From Echiichthys vipera (taxonomy: Eukaryota > Chordata > Actinopteri > Perciformes > Trachinidae): a stretch of 64,000 bases of DNA. This document shows, piece by piece, positions 1-34,800 of the stretch. The translations under genes were made by a program, and so were the position numbers. The stretch lies in contig OY829648.1 in the NCBI GenBank assembly GCA_963691815.1, forward strand, positions 20,554,193 through 20,618,192, read 5' to 3'. Every line of letters begins with the position of its first letter. Position 1 is the stretch's first letter. The notes beneath the pieces were generated by a model, which ran no database searches, was not told where the DNA came from, and saw nothing but the letters and a program-made list of their open reading frames with translations.

Positions 1-773
1 GCAGAGTTTGTTTCTGATGCACCAGCAGTTTTGCCAGATTTTAAACTGATACTGAAATATGAATGCACAGGTAGTATGTGAGATGCACGTACATTGCATC
101 GCACAAGTACAAACATGCAAACTGTATACAGGGATGTTCCTTTTTTACCTCATTAATGTTTTAAGGTCTGATTAATTTAGTTACTTCCCTGATGTTTGAG
201 GAGGAGTTCCTATCCTCACTTGTTGATCATTGTTACTGTCGATCAATAAGCTATTATGCCTAAATTGAATCTCTGTCATTGCTGTGGCTTGTCTTGATAT
301 GGAGCTCACTCTTGATGATCCACAACGACTCACTCAGCCCTCTTAAATTAATAAGTAAACTAAAAACAACTGGAACCACTGTGCCACTGAAAACCTAACA
401 AAAGAGCTGTATGCCAGATGGGAGAGTTTTGGAAGGTACCGCAAATTTCTTCTCTCTGTTCCTGAGAATGCATGTGCTTTCCATTGAAGGCCATAGAGAA
501 AATGAGACAAAGCTTGGTTAGGCAAGGGACAGACTGAGAGGAGAGTGGTCTGGGTTCCATTAGCAGTGGAGTCATAGCTGGAGACTGGGGCTGGATGCTG
601 TATAAACACACACAGACATAAACACTTTTCTACCATCTTAAAATTGTATTCTGCGCTGCACAAGACCTTTTCCCGCTCCTATTAACATTTTTTTTATTTG
701 TTTTGTCGTTTTATCAGGTATGCCAATGTTTCTTTGATTTTCTGATTTTGTATGTGTGTGCTTGTGTTTATAG
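1..773. other. nek7: nek7 intron (3' part)
   Basis: This stretch precedes the first visible nek7 exon. Its last 60 bases are T-rich and lead to the TTTATAG acceptor. I see no exon, RNA gene or clear repeat in it. Confidence 0.7.
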
Positions 774-24580
<23,807 letters not shown>

Positions 24581-25096
24581 GCCCAGAGTCGTGCACGTAT
24601 AGCTTGCTGAACTCCTCATTTCCCTTCTTTTGCTTTTAATGCTGGACTCAAACAAATCAGCTTTTATACAATAACTAAATCCAGAGTTTAGCTTCTTGTG
24701 ATAAGTAGTATGTGTAACAGATTTTTTTTCAATGTGATGGTACAGTCTATAACAAGCTGACACCCAAACCATTTCTACACTAGGATAATGATTATAGAGT
24801 TAGAGATTTTTTTTGTCAGATGGACCTCCCATTCCTTAGACCTCAATAATGTTACAGCACTGAAAATCAGTGTATTGTAACTCACTGATGTGCTATTCGC
24901 TGTGGGTTTAAAATGCACGTTGGCTTTATTTTCATGTAGTGATGTAAAGCCATTTTTCAGCAGATGCTATGTAAAGCAGATGTACTGGAATATTTGTTTA
25001 AAAAAAGAGACAGAGTTAGCAGTTAACTTATCTCTAAACAGTTATCACTGCAAATATTAGGAATATAAAAATGACCTTGTATGATTTGGCAGTCAG

Positions 25097-26087
25097 TAGG
25101 GGTGTGAGGAGACCCTCAGCTCACAAGACGATACAGGATATTGAGTTCCCGAGGACAAGACGAGATTTTAAAACTATTTTTAACTTCCAATATTTACTTA
25201 ACAGGAGTGGTTGATTTTAGCAGAGCTGTGGCAATGCTGCAGGTGTCTTTGCATAGTCATCATGTTAGCGGCAGTGTATGGCACTCACTTAAAGTAAAAT
25301 GTAACAACCCCCCCCCCCCGGGACACTGCAAGGCGCGCGGGGTGGGGGGGGGGGTATCGCCGTCCAAAAGGGCCCCGCCCCCCGTCTGTCAACGGGGTAC
25401 AGTCTTTGCTTACGCCTTCTTTGAAGCATTGTGACTTTGAAGCATTGTGATGACTGCCACACTCCTCGCACAGAACAGATATGTTTTCATTTTATTAAAT
25501 ATATCAACCCCAACTCGCGTTTTCTCATATGTGCTCATTCTTATTTAACATATGAACCGTATCTACAATGACTGATCAGCTCAGTCTGCATGCCTCATCT
25601 GCTTCGCTCGCTGGGTCGGGAAATAAAGTCAATGAATCAGTTAAACACTGTTGATTTCTTCCCATGTAGCCACGTGAAAACTACTTTTGTTTACTAAATT
25701 TCTCTGTCACCAGCTGAAGGCCGGTTATCCAGCCACTCTCACTCAGCTCAGGAGCTGCTGACAGACGGCAGAGATCGTCTGTCTCCCAACTCATCACATA
25801 TGGAGGCTTAGGGTCCATCAGGTGCCACCGATGACCCCAGAATTTGTAGCCTGATGTTAAAGATGCTGTAGGGGCCCACGTCGTGTTACGTGTTGTGTTA
25901 CGGTGCTGACGGCACAATCTTCTTACAGTGCTTAAATATTGTTGGTGTCTTATCTGTCACTCTGTTGCCGTTTATCCCCTTACACTATCCACATTGAGAC
26001 CGCAAGACAACTTTTCTCCTTGACGAGAAATATTGTCACGTTTTAATATCGCCAGATCTCGTGGGACGATATCTCGTCATACCCCTA
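25097..26087. mobile_element. hAT-type non-autonomous transposon with target duplication
   Basis: It starts TAGGGGTGTGAGGAGA and ends TATCTCGTCATACCCCTA, an imperfect terminal inverted repeat of about 17 bp. It is flanked by GCAGTCAG (25089-25096) and ACAGTCAG (26088-26095), a 7/8 match typical of an 8-bp hAT target duplication. The 991-bp interior has no transposase. It lies in the likely nek7 3' UTR. Confidence 0.88.
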
Positions 26088-26843
26088 ACAGTCAGCAAAT
26101 TGCACAAAAATGACCATGAAAACTTTATTAACAATTGTAAAGTAAAATTTAATTGAAGAATTTTTCACTCAATTGCAAAACTGAGACATGATAGTGTGTT
26201 ATTGATGGGCGAAACATTGTTGTGTTGCACTTTTTACCCTGGTGCTGGAACGCTGGCCAGGTGATCATGTCTAATGAATGTATTAGGAAAGGAAGTATCA
26301 TGTAGAGGGAAGACTACAGCCGTGCTGGGGGGGAGAACATGGGCAAATGTCTCCACAACACCTTGAATGTAAGTCATTTTGACACCTATATATTGTCTTT
26401 GAAAAATTCAGAATGTCTCAGTTTTGACAGCCCAGAAGGAGTGGTAGAAGCTGTTAGAAAATCACTTTCACGTCTGCTGTTTACCCTAGTCACTGACATC
26501 AAAAGATTTTCTCCTTGGTTCAACTTAAGCATGGTATTTTTTTAAAATCACAATGAAGACATGTAAAAAAAAAAAGAAAAAAAATCTAAGTCTAATCTAA
26601 GTTCTCCTTCATGCTCCAGTGGCTGCATTTGACCCACCAGAAAGTTTGTATATGTGCGCAGATGTGATTGTTAATGTTGCTGTGTAAGTTTGCAGTGCAG
26701 TTGTCTTGTTAAGGAACAAATATGTTGAAGAGAACGCAGATCCTCGCCCTGTGAAGCCGTCCATGTCATGAGTAAATCACAGCGTGCCTACCTTACTTAT
26801 GTCCTCAGCTGAGCTACCAAAGAGAGAAGTCACACATAGAGAG

Positions 26844-26848
<5 letters not shown>

Positions 26849-26876
<28 letters not shown>
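26849..26876. repeat. (TA)n microsatellite
   Basis: Fourteen TA units in the probable nek7 3' UTR. Confidence 0.95.
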
Positions 26877-26879
<3 letters not shown>

Positions 26880-27870
26880 CATATCAAAGAGTTTAACTGA
26901 AAAGAAAAACAAGCATCATTGGGACTCATTTTGTTGTACTAGTTCCAAAGATTTGATAATGTAGGGTTTCAACCCTTTATTCATTTGGAGAAAGGAAATA
27001 GTGGTATATATGTATTTTTTTCTTTCTTTTCTTTTTTTCTTTTTTCTTTTTACAGTGAATAGGTTTACACCAGTGGGTCGCAAATGACCTACACTGACTA
27101 CCACTGGTTTACATAATGACAATACCACATGAAAGGTAACGTGAGTAAACAATAGTCGATAATGCTTCATTTCAGTGTCTTATGGCCTCGTTATCAAATA
27201 GCCCGTTTACTGCTCATTGAAATTATTGTACATGTATGCCCATGTTTGTCCTGTTGTTTTTTTAATTAATCATTCAATACTATTAACATGTTACATACAA
27301 ATTCAAAGCTTATAGATGCAAGAAAATGTAAGTTATTTTGTTTTGGTCAACAGAATATATTTGTTTGTGTGCTGATGAAAGTTTCTCATCTTCTTCAGTG
27401 CTGTTTATATTTTATCTACATCCTCTAAACAAGAGCATCTGTATAGCACCAAAACATTTGAGTATTTAAAGCACGTCACAAATACCGAGTCTTGATGTTG
27501 TACAGAAGTAAATAAATTGGCAGTATTTAGCACCATAGTCAGTAACTAGATGCATATATCTTGCTTTTATTCATCGCCTTGTTAGTAAAGAAAATACAGT
27601 ATGTGCTGCAAAGTCCAGAATGTTTATAACAGACAGGGTTATGGCCTTTTATGTGACATTACAGTGCTTGTACTGTGTCCCAGCCTTTTTTTTTTATTTT
27701 TTACCTTGGCTCAGTTTACCACAGGCCCTCTAAAGTTAGTATTGAAGAGTCCAGGGGGTTTCCAGAAAGTCTAATATTGCAATTAATATTTATTGTTTTG
27801 GTTGTTTTCTGATCATTTCATGTCGAATGAAAGACCCTCATCACAAACACCCTGTATGCTAACTAAATGC

Positions 27871-27876
27871 AATAAA
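27871..27876 (+). promoter_or_regulatory. candidate poly(A) signal AATAAA for nek7
   Basis: A canonical AATAAA on the + strand, followed by T-rich sequence within 40 nt. A second one lies at 27976-27981. Choosing between them needs transcript ends. Confidence 0.35.
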
Positions 27877-28219
27877 GCTTTCAAAATTCTTTTGGATATT
27901 AGAGTGAGTGCTTCGAGCTCTTCCCGTGTTTCAGTGAGTTTCAGATCTTGTCACTATATTGCCAAGAAATTCAGAAATAAACTGGAGACCATCTTGCGAT
28001 GAGACGACAGCTGCAACACCGAATCGAACCAGGTGCATAAAGTGTGTGGAGGCAATGGCTCCTTCCCTAATTCCAACTCCTGATTCCAGCGCTCTTACTC
28101 AGACCTCGTAATGTTTTGTGACTATCTTGTACGGTTCAGACACTATCGACGCAACAAAATCTTGCTGCAGATAGTCAGACAATAAACAACAATAATCATT
28201 AAACAATAAACATTCAAAG

Positions 28220-28225
28220 TTTAAT
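28220..28225 (-). promoter_or_regulatory. candidate poly(A) signal ATTAAA for the CD45-like gene
   Basis: An ATTAAA hexamer on the minus strand about 545 nt after the TAG. A canonical AATAAA lies farther on near 27788. Neither can be chosen without transcript data. Confidence 0.25.
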
Positions 28226-28768
28226 GAGAAAAAAACTGTTCCACTTGTTGCAAACATCAGAAAAAGTGTGTATTATCCAACAAAAAAATATATTGGAGCT
28301 CTGTCAAGAGAGGCAATAGCAATCTATTTCATCTTTTCTTAAAAAAAGATCATTGCCAATCAAAAGCATACAAAACAAAGTAATAAGAGTAAACGATGAT
28401 TTGGTTTGCAGCTCCATCAGTTCTTTCTTCATCAGCGTGTGTCAGATTGTGCTACATTAGCATAAACTACAGCAGGAAAAACAGGACAATAAGTGCACTT
28501 TATAGATAAAGTAAACACATAAGAAGCTTTTGTTTAAAACATTTTTAAACTACAAATTGTTATAATTTGGAGTAGTTGTGCAGAAATACTGTTGTGCTGT
28601 AATCGTTATCTCAGTGTTAGTTAAACCCTTCCTGACAAGCACACGACATTGTTACCAATGGATGCCTTAGTCATCTAACATCCTCACTAGGGGAGGGGGC
28701 AGGTAGCTAAAAGGGATTACTGTATGTTACTTAAAGTCTATTGTGGGAAAAACAAGAAAAGCTAGAAT

Positions 28769-28808
28769 CTACTCACTTGGTTCAAGCATCACTTCTCCAT
28801 TTATATCA
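28769..28808 (-). CDS. CD45-like last visible exon: juxtamembrane stub and stop
   Basis: After a strong CTCTCCACAG acceptor, the phase-2 entry gives NDINGEVMLEP, resembling DDEKQLMNVEP of CD45 before its first phosphatase domain. The exon reaches a good donor GTGAGT at 28776, but no following exon is visible. Reading on gives Ser-Glu-TAG at 28771-28769. Confidence 0.72.
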
Positions 28809-31800
28809 CTGTGGAGAGGAAAAAAAGTGAAAATTGGATGTGTTGAATGGCATTTATGTAGAATTATAATAATATAGAATTGTGATTATATAGTATATAC
28901 ATTATGTAAGTATAAAAAGTGTTGAAGAAACATTAAACTTTGGACATATTTAATTTATTAACTTTATTCAAGAATTGAGTTCAGCTGCAGCAGCTGTTCC
29001 TGTACTGTAAATGTAACTGAACTATAACAATTGTAAAACAACCAGAAACAACGTGACTTTAGAACTAATGCAGGAAGTAAAGTGATCTTTACTTTCTGGA
29101 CCGTCTGCTCCTCAGAACGTAGAACTTGTAGACCAAAAAACCCAAGGTCATAGATGTGATGACGATGAAGAAGACGACGATCCGACAAATAAAGCGAGTT
29201 TTTTCATTGTCTGTAAAATGACAGTTATAACAATTTGTCAAAGATACAAATGTTTAAGATACAGCTAATCAAAATTGATTGTGTACTGTCTGTCGATCGC
29301 TCGAACAAAGAGAATTTATGCTATTAATGAATTAATACAGCCCGTACAGTAAGTGGTGAAGGTTTCTCTCCTGGGCTTGCTCTCACAACATCCCTTAATT
29401 TGTGTCCGACTTTATTTAGCATGATGTGGAAAAATGCCACAGCATTTGTTCTTATTGGTCTGAAGCAGGGGTGTCAAAGTCATTTTAGTTAAGGGGCCAC
29501 AACAGCCCAAATGGATCAAGTGGGCCGGGCCAGTAAAGTCACAGCATAACCCCAAATAACCTAGAATTTTTCTTATTGTTTTAGTGCGATCATGAAGCCT
29601 CTTATAATCCTAAATATTATGAAATCTAGATTTAATTTGACATTTAAAGTTAAATTCAAATTGAGTTTTGGCCCAAAACTGCTGCCGTGGTTCGGGCGAG
29701 TTGGGTTTGGACAGCGGGTTCCTGCAGGGTCAGGCCTGATTTTGGGCCTGATCATAGATCTCGCATGCTTATTATTGGTGTCTGCACCAAGAACACCGTC
29801 ACATGGCCGATGTTAGCCGACAAAAGGGGACGGTTAGGGTTCGGCATGACAACCACTTGGTTAGGAATAGTTCAAAGGTCCTGGTTTGGTTTAGTACGTC
29901 CATCCTCATAAATAAGAGTCCACCTGACAGCAAAAGAACACCAGCAGCTCCAGCACTTTTATTGAAAAATTGCATTTCAGTTGCTAATGTTTAAACTTTG
30001 CAAAGTCATCCCTTGGGCCAGATTGGACCTTTTGGCCGGCTGGTTCTGGCCCACGGGCCGTATGTTTGACACCCCTGGTCTTGAGATCGTGTATGGACAA
30101 ACTAACAGAACAACTTTAATTTTTCAAATCACATGAAAGCTGACACTTTTACAGTTTGTGATGGTGGACGTTGTGTGAGGGTTCTGTAGGTTGTTTCGTA
30201 TCATACAGATGTTTAATTTAATCTTTTCCAAAAGTTACATTTTCAGCCACTTCCATCAGTCATGACTTTAACATCGGTTGGTTTGGTGACTTTCTAGTTA
30301 TATTAGGGTTGGACTTTACAGGTGTAGTTGGTGAACGGTTTCAGTCCGGTGATATAACAAGTTCAAGTGGTGACATTTATGTTAAAGATGCAGTGTATAG
30401 AGATAGATGTGATAAATGTGTGGCATTAATTAAAGCAGCACATACAGGAAGTGGTGACAGTTTCTTTCCTGGGATTGCTCTCAAGTTCTCCGTTGAAAAC
30501 AGTCACCTGAAAAGAAAGAAAAAAATCTTAATCCATGGCCAAAGACGTTAAATTCAGTATGAAATTCAATTTGTCTAAAGTCTTGAAATCTGGTATGAAC
30601 AGAACAACTTTAAATGTTTTTATATCACATGAAAAATCATAATTATGCTAGAGTTGTGAAGGGAATACTGCTTCTATCCTACATACATTTGGACATGTCC
30701 AGCACTTAAGGGGGACATGTGAAAAATGCACTTTTAAAATTAATTAATTAAGTTCAGTTGTGTTTCTGGAGCGCTTACCAACCCACAGACTGAAATAAGA
30801 CGACCAATCAGTTTTTGTGAGCTGCCTGAATCAGAAAACACAGGACTCAACAATCCATTCAGATTGGGCTTCCCTATATGTCAAATGCAGGCTCATTAGA
30901 GTAGATCGCCCCTCACCTGACCATCGCCATGAGAACTACCGTTAAGGTGCACCATATATTTCTCATAAGCCAACGAGGTAAGACTATTTTAAGGAAGGAG
31001 GGCTTAAAACAAGTTGGGACCAGTTGGTTGGGGCGCTGTGTAAAATGTAAATAGAAACATTGAAAATAGAAATAATTTATACGCCCATTTTAATGCCAGC
31101 AACATGTTTCTAAAAGAGTTGTGACAACAAAAAGAGTGTAAAAGTTGTGAAATGCTAAAAGAAAACACCTGCTGGAACATCTCTCCATTAATGAGGTTAA
31201 CTGGCAACATATTAGTAACATGACTGGGTATTAAAAGAGCATCCAGACAGGCCGAGTGTTTCTGAAGTACAGATGGGAAGAGGTTCACCACTCTGTGAAA
31301 GACTGCACTGACAAATAGAGTAACAATTTAACAATAGTGTTTCTCAATGTAAAATGGTTAATAATTTGGGTATTCATCGTCTACAGTCCATAATATCATT
31401 AAAAGATTCAGAGAATCTGACGAAATCTCTGTACACAAGAGGCAAGACTGGAAACCAATCTTGGTTGGTGGAGATCTTCCGTCCGTCAGAAGTCACTGCA
31501 TTAAAAACAGACAGATTCTGTAGTGGACATCACTGCATGAGTTCAGCAACACTAAAAAACATTAACACAGTCCATCTGAATCCACCAATTACAGCTGAAA
31601 CTCTAGCATGCAAAGAGGAAGCCGAATATAAACCAGATCCAGAAACGCTGTCGCCGTCTCTGGGCCCGCGCTCATTTAAGACGGACTGAGGGGAAGTGGA
31701 AAAGTGTCCTGTGGTCTGACGAGTCAACTGTTTTGAAACATGTTGCTGACATCAAATACAAAAGGAGGATATCATTTTCAAAAACAATTACATTTTTCAA

Positions 31801-34800
31801 AACTTTCATCAATAGTAATAGTAAAGGATTTTGGAAAATCTGAATGTGAATATTGTGTTTATTAAATATCTTCCATATGATTTTGATTTTGTAAAACATT
31901 TTTTACACTGCGTGTGCATAACTTTAATACTCAACTCAACTTCTTATCATACTATATTTAGTCTTTCGGCACATGGGACTAATGTCTTTTCCTAAAATAT
32001 AATAGAATTTAAATATACTAGAATAACGGCCTACTACTGTATACAACTGGTATGCCTTCGCCAACCAGTCATTTTGCAGTTTACAACTAAACTGTCCAGA
32101 CTTTCATATAATATATGTACTGAAGGGATTTATTGACAAACGTGGATGCTTCATACAGATCTTGAACCCGACAGCACAGAAGATCAATCTGGATGTTAAG
32201 ATGTGACGTAGCGCCCTTTCAAAATATGATATCCGGGTTCAAGCCGGTCCAAGCCTCGTACTTCTGCAACACCACAGTGCTCTGTTCCCCTTTGTTTGAA
32301 CCGATCTGAGTTTTTTTAAAACAACGTCATTGTCATTTTACCTCTTTCTTATCGATGAAAAAATGTCTAACTGACTACAAAGCTGATCCAAATTGTTCAC
32401 ATGTTCGGCTGTTGTTGTCTGTTTTGTTTCATCGGAGTGTTTGGACCCGGAACCACAGTTTCAAGATTAGTGTCACCAATTCAGTATCCGACCAAATATC
32501 CCCTTCTGTTCCTGAGTAATGGCATCGAATAATGACTAGAAACATTATGATGTCACATTAAGGTTGACCTGCACCTCTAAAATCAAGATGTAATCAGTTC
32601 ATCCTTGAGTCCAAATGAACATTTGTGCCAAATTTAAAGACCTTCCCTCCAGGGGCTCCTGAAGAGATTGTTCACAAGAGTGAGACGGACAAACCGAAAA
32701 CATAATGCCTCCAGCCACGGCTCAGATGGCACAGAGGCATAAAAACAGGAGTCCTTTGTCATCAAAGACTAAACATAGTATGAAAACTTACATTTAGTCT
32801 GTACAGTACATTGATTTGACTGATTTTGAAAATGTCTTTACAGAGAACATTTTCACCAAAGGAAATTCAAAAGTTCAGCTAAGAAAGCTGCAAAAAATGA
32901 GGAATAAAGTTGAAATAATAATAATTAGGATTATACAAACCTCCAGTTTGTATTCTGTCAAGTAGCTTAGATCTTTGAATTCAAACTCGCATGTTTTATT
33001 TTCCAGCTTCTTCACAAGAGCACCATTATGATAAAGACGTGCAAAGAAATTACGAAGGTACAAAGGTCCATTAAGACGTTTTCCAGCAGCACAGGTCACT
33101 CTGATCACGTTATTCTCTGGAACCTTCACATCCAGTGGAATAATATCATCTGGTACTGTAAGAAAAATAACATATTTATGGATTTTATACTGACACACTT
33201 TAAAACACTGTCTTAGTTTGCTATAACAACAGTTTTAACACTGATTAGCATCAGTTGTGTGCTGCTGTATTGGCTGCCAATAGTGATACAAAAAAATTTG
33301 TTAAATTTGCCTTTTAAATTGATCTTTGTGTTAATCCCTTTATCCCAGAAAGCAGTTACAGTTTGTGATGGTGGAAGTTGTGTGAGGGGTCTGTAGGTTT
33401 GCTTCATATCATACAGATGTGTAATGTAATCTTTCCCAAAAGTTACATTTTCAGACACTTACTTCGACTATCAGTCCTGACTTTAACATGCGTTGGTTTG
33501 GTGACTATCCTGTTGTTATATCTTGGTTGGACTTTACAGGTGTAGTCGGTGAATGGTTTCAGTCCGGTGATATTACAAGTTCCTCCTGTTGGATTGTTGT
33601 TAGCTGGAAGTGCAGCACAGTTTCATGAGTTGTTTGGTTGTTAGACTGAATAACAAGACAGTGAACACAAAATAACAGCAATATACAACAGCTGATTGTT
33701 TTGTTGGTCAAGTTACTCATGAAGTAACAAGAAAATGGATATCAATCAATGAATCAATTAATGAATCAATCGATCAATTACTCAATCAATCAAGTGTCAT
33801 TGGCCTAGTTCAAAGTCCTCAGAGGGAGGAGATGGTCGGGATGGATGGGACCAAAAGACACCAAGGATTTACATCCAAGCAATCATTGCTCATGTCCCGT
33901 GTGATACCAAAGGCTTATTTTGAGTAAACCAACATAACTAAGTACGTAACCACGTCACAGATTTACTCATTATAACCAAATCATAACATTAAAAAAAAAA
34001 AAAAATCTAACCATCCATTTTCTTCAACCACTTGTCCCTAACAGGCTCACAGGGTCCCAGCTAACATTGAGCGTGAGGCAAGGTACAGTTTTTTCTGACC
34101 TTGTTTACTTCTTATGGAAACTCTGTATCATATTTTATGTCGTGTCACATCTTCTCAACCAATCTCAGCTTAATTACACCTACTACCATTCAGCAAACTA
34201 AATGCTTAGCATGGAGCACTGTAGAGCCATGGAGGATTCAAATGTCCACAGTTTATTTCAGTATTTATGTAAACTGACCAGTAAAATGGTCTCCAAAGAC
34301 TTCCAAAAGATCATTCTTGTAAATCTAAATAATTGTACTCACTGCTGTGTTTCTGATCGGAGTGAGTAGAGCCACAACTGCAGTCATAAGAAAGCTGTAG
34401 ATGAGGAAGGACACGTCTACAGTTCTCACTGTAAGTTCTCCATCTCAGATCAATGGAGGTATTTGTTGGAGTCTTCTTTGTAAATATTATTTCAAGCTCT
34501 GTTGGAACACATCAGACATCAGTAACACTGATCTGGAGCTCTAGTTACCTTCATCTTTCTTATTATTGCACTGAGATAAAGTGAATATGAACTTACCACA
34601 GTCAACCCTGAACTTTATAGCTGTTGTGTGATTAGTTGTTTGGTTGTTGTTCTTGATCTGACCGGTACAGCTGTACTCTGTGAAGGGCTCCAGGTCAAAC
34701 AGTTTCTTGGAGTCATTGAGTTTGCCGTATTCTGAGGAGACATGAGGATGACATCATTTCTACAGTAATTGGTGTATCTCTGCACTAATCAGCACTTACC

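Larger units (their letters stand above)
24581..27995 (+). other. nek7: probable nek7 3' UTR
   Basis: This non-coding stretch follows the nek7 stop and contains AATAAA hexamers at 27871-27876 and 27976-27981, suitable for long-3'UTR cleavage. It includes a complete hAT-type insertion at 25097-26087. The true 3' end is not visible in sequence alone; an AATAAA at about 25622 lies inside the transposon. Confidence 0.45.

Noticed and set aside
24581..28768. Phosphatase exons of CD45 on the minus strand
   Set aside because: Both strands were read for NYINAS, WPDHGVP and HCSAGxGRT-like coding and PTP splice patterns; none was seen. The frame at 25917-25681 lies inside the hAT element.
31354..31689. 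111-residue frame that looks like a gene inside the receptor intron
   Set aside because: It is a shifted reading of a broken Tc1/mariner transposase segment.
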